This document shows, one piece after another, positions 19,871 through 28,321 of a DNA stretch of 64,000 nt. The stretch lies in the NCBI RefSeq assembly GCF_001889545.1, contig NZ_CP018194.1, positions 1,524,501 through 1,588,500 of the forward strand, in the 5' to 3' direction. The notes under the pieces are model-generated. The model was given only the letters and a program-made list of their open reading frames with translations. It did not search any database and was not told the DNA's origin. The translations under genes and the position numbers were made by a program. The DNA is from Granulibacter bethesdensis. GTDB lineage: Bacteria; Pseudomonadota; Alphaproteobacteria; Acetobacterales; Acetobacteraceae. Within the stretch, counting starts at the first letter, position 1. Every line of letters begins with the position of its first letter.

Positions 19871-20557
19871 TTATTCAGGTTTGCGGGCCATAAAGACAAG
19901 CTGTTGAGTTCGTAAAACCTGCTCCTGATATATGTTCTTTAATACATCTGGAATAGGATAGTCATCATAGGTCCGATGCTCACGAATTATCTCAAACCCT
20001 ACAGCACGTGCTGCTTCAAGTAACTGTGCATCAGTGGCCCGATTGAGTGTGTTATAGACATCCGTAAGTTCTTTATGTAATGCTTCATTATCAATCGTAG
20101 CAAGGCGCAGCTTCTCGCGGAATTTATCCTCCTGCATACTCAGATGAGCCCACGGAGTGGGTATCCAAGGTTCAAAATGGGAACCAAAAGCAGAATAGTA
20201 AAGTGGCGTTGTCTGTAGAAACATCAGCCCGCCAGGCCGCAAAACATCAAAAATATTCTCCAAACATGGTTGGATCAGGTCTTGATGTACATGCTCAAAT
20301 ACAGACCAACTATAAACAAAATCAAATGTACCCAATTCTCTCAGTCGCTGCCCTGGCGTGACTTCGACGAACTCAAGATTAGCCGGCAAGCTTTCAATCC
20401 CAAGCTGCTCACGTGCGAGAGGAAGGGTGCGAGCCAGTTCATGAGCCTGTATTTCTATCGCAACCAATCTGTCCGGAGCGTGTCTGAGAGCAATACCAAG
20501 TGCCGTCGTTCCTTCCCCACACCCGAATTCAAGAACATTTTTTCTGGAATCCCCCAA
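19871..20557 (-). CDS. SAM-dependent methyltransferase, N-terminus probably frameshifted
   Basis: From a TTG at 20557 the frame encodes 228 residues with the SAM motif VLEFGCGEGTTALGIALR, an acidic motif II, and FDFVYSWSVFEHV as motif IV. This resembles class I methyltransferases of sugar or small-molecule type. The start falls in the middle of the first beta-strand. The missing leader lies one frame away: from ATG 20651 the codons read MVVDLINNISDPVYRAKL and onward to NWLSEFGG, ending at a run of five C on the plus strand (20551-20555). Removing one base joins both parts as SEFG-DSRKNVLEFGCG. Base composition drops upstream. The gene may be broken, phase-variable or affected by a sequencing error. 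Confidence 0.6.
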   Translation of the reverse strand: MGDSRKNVLEFGCGEGTTALGIALRHAPDRLVAIEIQAHELARTLPLAREQLGIESLPANLEFVEVTPGQRLRELGTFDFVYSWSVFEHVHQDLIQPCLENIFDVLRPGGLMFLQTTPLYYSAFGSHFEPWIPTPWAHLSMQEDKFREKLRLATIDNEALHKELTDVYNTLNRATDAQLLEAARAVGFEIIREHRTYDDYPIPDVLKNIYQEQVLRTQQLVFMARKPE

Positions 20558-20741
20558 ATTCTGAAAGCCAATTTTCTATTGTATCAGAAACGTTAATGAG
20601 TTTTGCACGATATACAGGATCTGAAATATTATTGATCAAATCGACCACCATCAAAACAAATTTTTTCTAATTCTAATATCTAATTCTAATATAAGATGTT
20701 TGAAAATTTTGTCTATTATATTTTTATATTTTCATGTTGCA

Positions 20742-21605
20742 TTAATTAATTCTCTGTGCGGAAAAGTGCGTGGTCGGTGTCAGAAACTCCTGACGGGCCG
20801 CGACAGTCAGTATCTCGGCGCTCCTAGCCTCTGCGGTCCGCTTCAGCAAGCCGTAAACAGAGGAAGCTGCTTTCTCCAGAGCCTGCCGGGCGTCCCCGGT
20901 GTCCAGACGATGGAACAGGAACAAGGCCGCGATCGCATCTCCTGCACCATTGATGCTGACTGGCAGCAGCGGGGTGCGCAGCAGATGAAACCGACCATCC
21001 TCATAGACCAGCATATCCAGCGATCCTGACGGTGTCTCCGCCACATGCAGGCTGGTGACCAGAATGATGCGTGGCCCCTGCCGGATCATACTCTCCGCCA
21101 GTGTTTTCACTGCCGCACGCGCATCGGCCAATGTGCGGCAGGGATGGCCGGTCAGCCATTCCAGTTCGAACTGGTTGGGGGTCAGAATATTGGCGGCCGG
21201 GACCGCCCTGTCCCGAAACAGTTCCGGCAGACCGGGACGCACGAAAATACCCCGGCCCATATCGCCGATCACCGGATCACAACAGTAAAGGGAATTCAGA
21301 TTGGCCGCACGAACAGATGCCACTGCATCCAGAATGGCACCGCCAATCGCATCGGACCCCATATAACCGGACAGGACGGCATCACAGCGCGACAGAACGC
21401 CACGATCGGCGATGCCCTTCATCAAAGCGGAAATATCGTCACCACTGAAAACCTGTCCGGTCCAGTCACCATACCCGGTGTGATTGGAGAACTGGACCGT
21501 GTTCATGGCCCATACCTCCGCACCCAGCAATTGCAGCGGAAAAACCGCACTCGCATTGCCGACATGACCGTAACAAACCCAGGACTGGATCGAGAGAATA
21601 TTCAT
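20742..21605 (-). CDS. pdxY: Pyridoxal kinase
   Basis: The enzyme phosphorylates pyridoxal in the vitamin B6 salvage pathway. ATG 21605 gives 287 residues starting MNILSIQSWVCYGHVGNASA, the classical PdxY/PdxK beginning. NTVQFSNHTGYGDWTG, LTPNQFELEWLTG and the anion-hole motif SINGAGDAIAALFL follow at the expected positions. The upstream in-frame start at 21629 would add eight residues; neither start has an ideal ribosome site. The pdxY-type lengths and motifs are complete. Confidence 0.9.
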   Translation of the reverse strand: MNILSIQSWVCYGHVGNASAVFPLQLLGAEVWAMNTVQFSNHTGYGDWTGQVFSGDDISALMKGIADRGVLSRCDAVLSGYMGSDAIGGAILDAVASVRAANLNSLYCCDPVIGDMGRGIFVRPGLPELFRDRAVPAANILTPNQFELEWLTGHPCRTLADARAAVKTLAESMIRQGPRIILVTSLHVAETPSGSLDMLVYEDGRFHLLRTPLLPVSINGAGDAIAALFLFHRLDTGDARQALEKAASSVYGLLKRTAEARSAEILTVAARQEFLTPTTHFSAQRIN

Positions 21606-21790
21606 GCTCCCGGTTGTAAACGTAACCACAGGGAATTGTCAGCCTGCATGCCCCAGCCCTTGTTCAGCCAGATCATGGTCCCAATCATGGCCCCAATCAT
21701 GGCACGCATTGCCTCATCCCTGCCCTGTTTCGGCCACATCTGCCTGCTCCGATCCCCGCACCAAAGGACCAGCCGTAAGGATCAAGCATC

Positions 21791-22303
21791 ATGGACCTTC
21801 TGATGACCCGACGCTCACGCGCTGCCTGGGGTTTTCTCGGGATGTTGAGCGCCTCCCCGGCCCTTGCCGCGCAGGATTCTCATGCTCGCGATGAAACACC
21901 GCCTTCACTGGCCAGCCAGCCGGCCACACCGCAGGCACCATCTTCGGTCACTCATGCTTCCAGCCGTGTAGAACGTCAGATACAGAGGCTCTATAAAGCT
22001 CTTGCCATTACGCCAGCCCAACAGCAGCCATGGGAAAATTTCACCCGTGTCCTGCGCAGCAATGCCGCAGCCACCGATCAGGCCTATGCGGAAGCCGCCA
22101 GACCGGAGGCCGGAGCCAATGCTCTGACACGCTTTCAGGCCTACAGACAGGTTCAGACAGTGCAGGCCGATAATCTGCGCCGGCTGGAGCCGGTCTTTAC
22201 CGCACTGTATCAGGCACTCTCCCCGGCCCAGCAAAAAACAGCAGATCGGTTGTTTGAACAGCGAACCAAAGCTGCCATGCGCTCTTTCCCTGCTCATCAA
22301 TGA
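21791..22303 (+). CDS. Spy/CpxP-like (LTxxQ motif) periplasmic protein
   Basis: This 170-residue protein has a signal peptide (TRRSRAAWGFLGMLSASPALA) followed by a low-complexity linker and a helical domain with two copies of an LTxxQ-like element: KALAITPAQQQPWENF and YQALSPAQQKTADRLF. Proteins of this group are periplasmic chaperones or envelope-stress sensors. No regulator or sensor kinase lies next to it. Confidence 0.7.
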   Translation: MDLLMTRRSRAAWGFLGMLSASPALAAQDSHARDETPPSLASQPATPQAPSSVTHASSRVERQIQRLYKALAITPAQQQPWENFTRVLRSNAAATDQAYAEAARPEAGANALTRFQAYRQVQTVQADNLRRLEPVFTALYQALSPAQQKTADRLFEQRTKAAMRSFPAHQ

Positions 22304-22451
22304 TCCTGCTTCAGGGCCACAAAACCTTGCTGCATGGCTCAATTACCGGCCACGCGCAGAACGGTGATTGCATTGAAGGGAAAGGGCTTGCTATACGCCC
22401 GCCTTCAATGCGCCCGGTCGGCATCGGGCTGCCTCGCAAGGAGATAACCCG

Positions 22452-22679
22452 ATGAAGAGCGGTATCCACCCGGAATACCATGAGATCAACGTGATCATGA
22501 CCGATGGCACGGAGTTCAAGACCCGTTCCTGCTATGGCAAGCCCGGCGAAACGCTGCGTCTGGACATTGATCCCAAATCCCACCCGGCATGGACCGGCGT
22601 TCAGCGTATGCTCGACACCGGGGGACAGGTTGCAAAGTTCAACAAGAAGTTCGCCGGTATCGGCACGCGCCGCAAATAA
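22452..22679 (+). CDS. rpmE: 50S ribosomal protein L31
   Basis: 75 residues, beginning [19 protein letters not shown] and ending [17 protein letters not shown], are diagnostic for L31. The CxxC pair that binds zinc in many L31 proteins is absent (one Cys only), so this is the zinc-free form common in alphaproteobacteria. AAGGAGATAACCCG precedes the ATG. It is followed by a terminator and then by two zinc-uptake-regulator-like boxes that belong to the next gene. Confidence 0.95.
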   Translation: MKSGIHPEYHEINVIMTDGTEFKTRSCYGKPGETLRLDIDPKSHPAWTGVQRMLDTGGQVAKFNKKFAGIGTRRK

Positions 22680-22702
22680 GCGACGAAGGTTTTCGAAAGC
22701 GG

Positions 22703-22735
22703 AAAAAGAGGGGCGGATCGCTCCTCTTTTTTTAT
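22703..22735 (+). terminator. Intrinsic terminator of rpmE
   Basis: AAAAAGAGG / CCTCTTTTT arms around an eleven-base loop with a continuing T-run. Confidence 0.8.
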
Positions 22736-22744
22736 TTCAGTGAT

Positions 22745-22782
22745 GTTATGTTGTAACGTAACATGTCATGTTATAACATAAC
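22745..22782. promoter_or_regulatory. Two tandem Zur-like operator dyads
   Basis: Dyad 1 (GTTATGTTGTAACGTAAC, 22745-22762) pairs at 7 of 9 positions and dyad 2 (GTCATGTTATAACATAAC, 22765-22782) at 8 of 9. They are near copies of each other and start exactly 20 bp apart, i.e. on the same helix face. The core ATGTTATAACAT resembles Zur boxes known in alphaproteobacteria. They end about 42 bp before the TonB-dependent receptor start, a position where a dimeric repressor would block transcription. The regulator itself is not in the window. Confidence 0.65.
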
Positions 22783-22824
22783 AATCATGTGCCTTTGCGC
22801 AGCCGTCGAAGGATTCTGCTTTCC

Positions 22825-25023
22825 ATGCTCCGCCCTGCTCTCTCTCCTCTTTTCTCCATACCGCCTGGCTCCCTGCTTCGAAGACAGTCTGCCGCATTGC
22901 TCGGCAGTACGGTGCTGATGGCGGGTTTATGCGGGTTTGTCCCCTTTACCGAGGCGGCCGATCTGTCCTTGCCCGATGTCTCCCTGCCGCCGCTTTCCGT
23001 GGTGTCCAATACGCTGGATCAGGCGCGGAGCCAGATTCAGCCTTCTCTTGGCGCGACAACCTACCATTTCAGCCGGACCGCGCTGGAAACCATCCCGCAG
23101 GGTGATAATGCCCCGTTGCAGCAGGTGCTGCTGCAAGCCCCTGGCGTAGCGCAGGACAGTTTCGGCCAGATCCATATCCGCGGCGATCACGGGAATGTCC
23201 AGTATCGTCTCAACGGGGTGCAGTTGCCGGAAGGTCTGTCCGTATTCGGGCAGGTGCTGGAAACACGCTTTGCGCACAGCCTGTCCCTGATTATGGGCGC
23301 TCTGCCGGCGCAATACGGCTTCCGGGAAGCCGGGGTCGTGGACATCGTGACCAAAAACGGCACCACTGATCCCGGTGGGCAGATCAGCGTCTATGGAGGA
23401 GCCCGCGACTATTTCCAGCCCAGCTTCGCTTATGGTGGCCGTAAAGGAGCCGTCGATTACTTCCTGACCGGCGATTATCTGCTGAACCGGGTGGGGATTG
23501 AAAACCCGACCGGCTCTTTCAATGCCATTCATGACCAGTCCAATCAATGGCACGGCATGGCGCAGATTTCCGGTATCATCAACGATACCACCCGGATCAG
23601 CACGATCGTCGGATCATCCATACAGCACTTCCAGATCCCGAACCGGCCCGGCCTGTTGCCCTCCAGCGGATACAGCGTCAACGGGATTGATACGAAAGAC
23701 AGCGCAACGCTCAATCAACGACAGCGCGAGATTACCGATTTCGCCATTCTTTCGCTGCAAAAGCACTATGATACGGTCGACGTACAAAGCTCCGTCTTCA
23801 CCCGTTACAGCAGCCTTTATTACGCGCCTGACCAGATCGGTGAATTGCTGTTCAATGGTTTTTCCCAGTCGGCGGCGCGCGCTGTCACCTCCACCGGTGC
23901 CCAGACCGATGCAAGCTGGAAGGTTTCGGACCATCACACAGTGCGCGGCGGCTTTCTGGCCACGATCGAACGCGCAACGTTCCAGACCAGCAGTCAGGTT
24001 TTTGCAACGGATGACAGCGGTCAGGTTGCATCCGGGGCCTCTCCCTACTCCATTTATCAGGGGGGCGGCAGGACCGGCGGGCTTTATGGCATCTATTTAC
24101 AGGATGAGTGGAAAATTCTGCCACGCGTCACCATCAATTATGGTGCCCGTTTCGATGTAGTGGACGAATACACGCACGAAAACCAGCTCAGTCCCCGCGT
24201 CAACATCGTCTGGATGCCGACAGACCGGACCTCGGTGCATGCTGGGTACTCCCGCTATTTCACCCCACCGACTTTCGAGTTGCTCAGCACCACCTCCATT
24301 GCCGCGTTCCAGAACACAACAGCGGCCGCTCCCGGCGGCCTGCTCAACAACACGGTCAAGGCCGAGCGCGCCAACTACTTCGATATCGGCATCGACCAGC
24401 AATTCCTGCCCGGCTGGCGTGGCGGCGTTGACGGTTATTACAAGCAGGCTACCAACCTGCTGGATGAGGGTCAGTTCGGGGCGCCGATCATCCTGACCTC
24501 GTTCAACTATGCGCATGGCTATGTTGGCGGTGTCCAGTTCGATACTACCTTCGACCGCGGGCCATGGTCGGTCTACGCCAATGTTGCCTGGTCAAAGGCC
24601 ATGGGCAAAGACATCGTCTCCGCCCAGTTTAATTTCGATCCGGAGGAACTGGAGCAAATCAAAAACAGCTATATCCATCTGGATCACGACCAGCGTATCA
24701 CGGCCTCGGCCGGAGCGGCCTATACGTTCTTTCATGGCACGCATCATCCGCTACGGATGTCCGGCACGATGCTGTTCGGCAGCGGTTTACGTTCCGATGG
24801 CGCAGTGCCGAACGGAAGCGCCCTTCCCCCTTACGGAACATTCAATTTCTCGGCCGTACAGACACTCGATCTGGGTTTCGGCAAGAGCACCCAGATAAGG
24901 CTGGATGTTATCAATCTGTTCGACAGCACCTACATGCTGCGTGATGGCACCGGGGTCGGGGTTGGCGCACCGCAATACGGGCTGCGCCGAACGATCCTGG
25001 CAGGGCTGACACAAAGATTCTGA
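22825..25023 (+). CDS. TonB-dependent outer-membrane receptor
   Basis: I start at ATG 22825 (GAAGGA eleven bases upstream; 732 residues); GTG 22789 is the longest frame. After a signal region (LLGSTVLMAGLCGFVPFTEA) comes the plug domain: ALETIPQGDNAPLQQVLLQAPGVAQDSFGQIHIRG, then the NGVQLPEG turn. A long beta-barrel follows, ending in RRTILAGLTQRF with the terminal Phe needed for outer-membrane insertion. No clear TonB box is visible. The two Zur-like boxes upstream suggest zinc uptake (ZnuD-like role). That substrate is an inference from regulation only. Confidence 0.85.
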   Translation: MLRPALSPLFSIPPGSLLRRQSAALLGSTVLMAGLCGFVPFTEAADLSLPDVSLPPLSVVSNTLDQARSQIQPSLGATTYHFSRTALETIPQGDNAPLQQVLLQAPGVAQDSFGQIHIRGDHGNVQYRLNGVQLPEGLSVFGQVLETRFAHSLSLIMGALPAQYGFREAGVVDIVTKNGTTDPGGQISVYGGARDYFQPSFAYGGRKGAVDYFLTGDYLLNRVGIENPTGSFNAIHDQSNQWHGMAQISGIINDTTRISTIVGSSIQHFQIPNRPGLLPSSGYSVNGIDTKDSATLNQRQREITDFAILSLQKHYDTVDVQSSVFTRYSSLYYAPDQIGELLFNGFSQSAARAVTSTGAQTDASWKVSDHHTVRGGFLATIERATFQTSSQVFATDDSGQVASGASPYSIYQGGGRTGGLYGIYLQDEWKILPRVTINYGARFDVVDEYTHENQLSPRVNIVWMPTDRTSVHAGYSRYFTPPTFELLSTTSIAAFQNTTAAAPGGLLNNTVKAERANYFDIGIDQQFLPGWRGGVDGYYKQATNLLDEGQFGAPIILTSFNYAHGYVGGVQFDTTFDRGPWSVYANVAWSKAMGKDIVSAQFNFDPEELEQIKNSYIHLDHDQRITASAGAAYTFFHGTHHPLRMSGTMLFGSGLRSDGAVPNGSALPPYGTFNFSAVQTLDLGFGKSTQIRLDVINLFDSTYMLRDGTGVGVGAPQYGLRRTILAGLTQRF

Positions 25024-25044
25024 TTTGCAGACACGTTTTTTCCT

Positions 25045-25072
25045 CTTGAAACCGGTTCCGGTTTCGCTATCT
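25045..25072 (+). promoter_or_regulatory. RpoH (heat-shock sigma) type promoter
   Basis: CTTG at 25045-25048 and CTATCT at 25067-25072 are separated by 18 bases, matching the CTTG-N17/18-CYTATNT pattern of alphaproteobacterial RpoH promoters. It precedes the Hsp20 gene. Confidence 0.55.
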
Positions 25073-25077
25073 CATAA

Positions 25078-25170
25078 TGCATCGGGATGCCCTTGATGGG
25101 GTCTCGATGCCACTCAGGAACCGGCCTTATGGCGGTTCAGATCTGTAACCTTGCTTTGCAGGAGGTTGTT
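25078..25170 (+). promoter_or_regulatory. ROSE-type RNA thermometer in the hsp20 leader
   Basis: The last hairpin pairs AACCTTGCT (25147-25155) with AGGAGGTT (25160-25167), masking the ribosome site. The G in TTGCT is bulged, the loop is TTGC. This is exactly the ROSE signature (U-U-G-C-U opposite A-G-G-A with a bulged G). Two further stems precede it: GCATCG (25079-25084) with CGATGC, and GAACCG with CGGTTC around 25120-25140. Melting at high temperature would free the ribosome site. Confidence 0.75.
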
Positions 25171-25665
25171 ATGAATAGTTTTGATTTTGCTCCGCTGTTC
25201 CGCAGTGCAATCGGTTTCGACAGGCTGGCGCGTCTGGCCAATACTGTCTCAGGCAGTGCCGATGTTTCGTCCTATCCGCCTTACAATATCGAAAAATTAA
25301 GCGAGGACAGCTATCGCCTCACCATGGCGGTTGCAGGCTTTGAACCGACAGATCTCGATGTCACCGTGAAGGATAACGCCCTGGTTGTATCAGGTCATCT
25401 TTCAAACGAGCAGAAGGAAAGCGAAGTACTTTACCGCGGCATCGCCGGCCGCGCATTTGAGCGCCGGTTTGTGCTGGCTGATCACATGGTGGTCGATTCT
25501 GCCGATCTGAAGAATGGATTGCTGCATATCGGCCTCAAAAGGATTGTGCCGGAAAGTGCAAAGCCCAGAAAAATCGAGATTGGAACCTCTACGGAGCAGC
25601 AGGTGCTGACCCAGAGCGTTGCACAGGATAATGCAACACACAATCAGAATGAACAGGCAGCCTGA
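25171..25665 (+). CDS. Small heat-shock protein (Hsp20/IbpA type)
   Basis: 164 residues from ATG 25171, which is preceded by AGGAGG. The alpha-crystallin domain spans about residues 35-130: YPPYNIEKLSEDSYRLTMAVAGF, then VTVKDNALVVSGH, and the closing GLLHIGLKR motif in the place of the usual NGLLxIxL. It holds unfolding proteins in the cytoplasm during heat stress. An RpoH-like promoter and a ROSE element lie upstream, so it is controlled at both transcription and translation. A terminator follows. A longer frame from 25087 would run through the thermometer and is rejected. Confidence 0.92.
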   Translation: MNSFDFAPLFRSAIGFDRLARLANTVSGSADVSSYPPYNIEKLSEDSYRLTMAVAGFEPTDLDVTVKDNALVVSGHLSNEQKESEVLYRGIAGRAFERRFVLADHMVVDSADLKNGLLHIGLKRIVPESAKPRKIEIGTSTEQQVLTQSVAQDNATHNQNEQAA

Positions 25666-25710
25666 AGAACAGTTCTGACAGGGTAAAAGCACCTTAGTGC
25701 CACGGACAGA

Positions 25711-25740
25711 AAGGGGCTGGTATGACCAGCCCCTTTTTTT
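25711..25740 (+). terminator. Intrinsic terminator of the hsp20 gene
   Basis: AAGGGGCTGGT / ACCAGCCCCTT arms followed by seven T. Confidence 0.88.
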
Positions 25741-25758
25741 ATCGCCCCATGGTGGATA

Positions 25759-26475
25759 TCAGTCCCGTGTGCTGACTTCCCATCCGGCATGGAGCACACC
25801 AGAACGGGTCCGCAATTCTTCCATCATCTGATCCATTTCCTGAGGATTGACCGCAGTACTGACCAGCTGTGCGACCAGTTCCCCGGTGCTATTTTGCCCT
25901 TTCCGCTCGTCAATCGATGCGGCACTGTATTTATGATTCTCAAGGAAGTCAGCCAGCAGATCGCGCGTTTGCGGAATCTCGGCAGCGGGGCAGATCACCC
26001 TCACTTCATAATGCGCTTCCGACGCCATTTCATTGAATGGAGTGCGATTGATAGCATTGGCCAAAGGCCGCAACAGCGTATTGCCGATCATGACAAACAG
26101 CGTCAGCAGGGCAGCCTCGGCCACCATATCCGCTCCCGCACAACTCCCAACCGCCGCCGAACACCAGAGGGTCGCAGCCGTGTTCAGGCCGCGAACATTC
26201 ATCCCCTCCTTCATGATGACACCAGCACCCAGAAAGCCGATACCGGAAACGACATAGGCGATGACACGCACAGCGCCTTCGGAACCTTCAATACGCATGG
26301 CCAGATCGACGAAGGTGGCGGCACCGATGGAAACCAGCACATTGGTGCGCAGGCCGGCGGTGCGCTGCCGGTATTGCCGCTCTGCCCCGATCAATGTCGC
26401 AAGCAGAAAGGCGGCTGTCAGGCTGATCGCCGTATCGGCATAGGATTGGGGATCAAAGGTCTCGATAAAACGCAC
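25759..26475 (-). CDS. MgtC/SapB family membrane protein
   Basis: GTG 26475 with GGAAAGG eight bases upstream gives 238 residues, the normal family size. The longer frame to 26601 has a Cys-rich, unlikely N-terminus. The membrane domain has the MgtC signature: FLLATLIGAERQYRQRTAGLRTNVLVSIGAATFVDL, then VVSGIGFLGAGVIMKEG and GLNTAATLWCSAAVG. A soluble ACT-like C-terminal domain follows. MgtC proteins act in low-magnesium adaptation and intracellular survival in some bacteria. The physiological role here is not evident from neighbours. Confidence 0.88.
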   Translation of the reverse strand: MRFIETFDPQSYADTAISLTAAFLLATLIGAERQYRQRTAGLRTNVLVSIGAATFVDLAMRIEGSEGAVRVIAYVVSGIGFLGAGVIMKEGMNVRGLNTAATLWCSAAVGSCAGADMVAEAALLTLFVMIGNTLLRPLANAINRTPFNEMASEAHYEVRVICPAAEIPQTRDLLADFLENHKYSAASIDERKGQNSTGELVAQLVSTAVNPQEMDQMMEELRTRSGVLHAGWEVSTRD

Positions 26476-26646
26476 GCTCAACCCTTTCCGTCTGAATAAC
26501 CGGGAGATGCATTTCCGGGCCTCCCCCGTTCCGAGGCCGCATTCCGGTGGAATCGGCGCAAGGCAAGCAGCGGCTCTGCATGGTGGATGGCAGCCGGTCA
26601 AGCATATTTCAGTGATAGAAGCCTTTCCGGTGGGACGCTCGGTCAG

Positions 26647-26847
26647 CTATGAACCGTTCGGTCCAAGCCCTTTGAAAATCGCCTCGACACCGCCACGATG
26701 GGCTTCTCGGCGTGCAATAGCCTGTTCAACCCGCACAATCTCAGCTTTCAAGCGGGCGATATAGTCCCGTAATTCATCGATCCCGAGAGGATCGAGTATC
26801 AACGGCCATGAACCGGTGGGAGGGCGGGGAAGATCATCATCCTGCAT
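26647..26847 (-). CDS. DUF1192 protein
   Basis: The 66-residue product starts MQDDDLPRPP, the typical DUF1192 start, and continues with the heptad-like LGIDELRDYIARLKAEIVRVEQAIARREAHRGGVEAIF, a short coiled coil. The family is small, alphaproteobacterial and uncharacterised. The open frame reaches 26883, but the conserved start is at 26847. It is divergent from trcR. Confidence 0.8.
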   Translation of the reverse strand: MQDDDLPRPPTGSWPLILDPLGIDELRDYIARLKAEIVRVEQAIARREAHRGGVEAIFKGLGPNGS

Positions 26848-27044
26848 CTGGTTATCCAATAGCCTGAGGTTTGAACGAAGCACCGCTCGCCGGGAGAAAT
26901 CATGTGGAGGGATCAGGTTATGACACAGCCCTGCAACGGCAAGTCTTGACCCGGCATGGCGCTCAGGTCCATATGCCCGTCATCCCCTACTCATGAACTT
27001 TTTCTGCCTGGTCACCGCGCGGCCAGGCGAGGTGATGGAACAGC

Positions 27045-27629
27045 ATGACTCTGCCATTGATGCCGAAAGCCACCGCGGTTTGGCTGATCGAAAAGACGGG
27101 TCTGACCTTCACGCAGATCGCCGAATTTTGTGGTATGCACCCTCTGGAAGTGCAGGCGATTGCCGATGGCGAGGTGGCACAGGGGATTGTGGGATATGAT
27201 CCCATCGCCAATGGCCAGCTGACAGCCGCAGACATCAAGGCGTGCGAAGCTGATACCAGCCGTCATCTGAAACTAGCGCCGTCCGCCATTGCCTTGCAGA
27301 AGCGGTCAAAGGGCGCACGCTATACCCCCGTGGCAAAGCGCAATGACCGCCCGGATGCGATCATTTTCCTGCTGCGCAATTATCCCCAGCTATCGGACGT
27401 GCAGATTGGCAAACTGGTCGGCACCACCAAGGATACCATCCAGAAAATCCGTGACCGGACGCATTGGAACAGCGCCAATATCAAGCCGCGCGATCCGGTG
27501 ATTCTGGGTCTGTGCAGCCAGACCGACCTGAATGCCATGGTTCAACAGGCCAACGAGCGCCTGATGCGGGAAGGACAGGAAGTACCACAGCCGCTTCCGA
27601 TCGAAGATGAGGATGATACCTCAGTCTGA
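27045..27629 (+). CDS. trcR: TrcR-type cell-cycle regulator (DUF1013)
   Basis: 194 residues with MPKATAVWLIEKTGLTFTQIAEFCGMHPLEVQAIADGEVA, a helix-turn-helix-like segment, and a second such segment (YPQLSDVQIGKLVGTTKDTIQKIRDRTHWN, about 115-145). The sequence is highly conserved among alphaproteobacteria as DUF1013, annotated as the cell-cycle transcriptional regulator TrcR. GAGGTGATGG precedes the start. It has an acidic tail (PIEDEDDTSV). Confidence 0.85.
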   Translation: MTLPLMPKATAVWLIEKTGLTFTQIAEFCGMHPLEVQAIADGEVAQGIVGYDPIANGQLTAADIKACEADTSRHLKLAPSAIALQKRSKGARYTPVAKRNDRPDAIIFLLRNYPQLSDVQIGKLVGTTKDTIQKIRDRTHWNSANIKPRDPVILGLCSQTDLNAMVQQANERLMREGQEVPQPLPIEDEDDTSV

Positions 27630-27716
27630 TCGATAACCTGCTGGAAAAGGCGACAATGCGGACCGTATCATTCATGATCCGGCCCGCATTGTGTGCGGTG
27701 TATGATCTCCAGATGG

Positions 27717-27899
27717 TTAGGCCTGTTCTCCGTGATCCTGCTGAAGCCTGTCCAGTTCCTCCTTCAGCTTCAGCTTTTCCAGCTTGAGACGTGTCAGAGT
27801 ATCCTCATCGGGTCTGGGGCGGATTTCTTCCTGGGCGATCTTGTTTTCCAAGGCAGCATGACGGTCTTTCAGAGACTCAATCCGTCCAGTCAGGGACAT
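27717..27899 (-). CDS. YdcH family protein (DUF465)
   Basis: 60 residues that form one coiled-coil hairpin: SLTGRIESLKDRHAALENKI then LKLEKLKLKEELDRL. This is the DUF465/YdcH pattern; the function is unknown. It is head-to-head with a second DUF465 gene about 215 bp away, an arrangement that recurs in alphaproteobacteria next to purEK. Confidence 0.82.
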   Translation of the reverse strand: MSLTGRIESLKDRHAALENKIAQEEIRPRPDEDTLTRLKLEKLKLKEELDRLQQDHGEQA

Positions 27900-28113
27900 C
27901 CGCTTCCTCCATATCTGTACTGTGACAGGCGGGGATTGAGCAGCATTCTAACGAACCCCTCCTGCCTTATCCACCAAGCCTAGCCACAGCCTGTCGACGC
28001 TGTCAGCCCCTTTGCCGCTTTTTACGCCTGACAGTGCATCGGCCCATTGCGAAGGCAGCCCAAGCGGGATACAGGCTTTCTCTTCACTTTGCCCGAGAGT
28101 GTCATTTCAAGCC

Positions 28114-28317
28114 ATGCTGAAAGACCGTGACGCCCTGCTTCGCCAGCTGCATGAACTGCGTAGTGAGCATCGCGACCTCGATACCGTCATCAGCCGTCTG
28201 GCCGATCAGGGTGCACTGGATCAGTTGCAGCTTCAGCGGCTGAAAAAGCGTAAGCTGCTGATCAAGGACGAAGTAAGCCGTCTGGAAAGTAATCTCATCC
28301 CGGACAATATCGCCTGA
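28114..28317 (+). CDS. YdcH family protein (DUF465), second copy
   Basis: 67 residues from ATG 28114: [26 protein letters not shown] then [25 protein letters not shown]. The same coiled-coil hairpin as the upstream divergent gene. The open frame extends to 28012 but that part is not family-like; GTG 28099 is an alternative. It ends four bases before purE and is probably transcribed with it. Confidence 0.78.
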   Translation: MLKDRDALLRQLHELRSEHRDLDTVISRLADQGALDQLQLQRLKKRKLLIKDEVSRLESNLIPDNIA

Positions 28318-28321
28318 TCTT

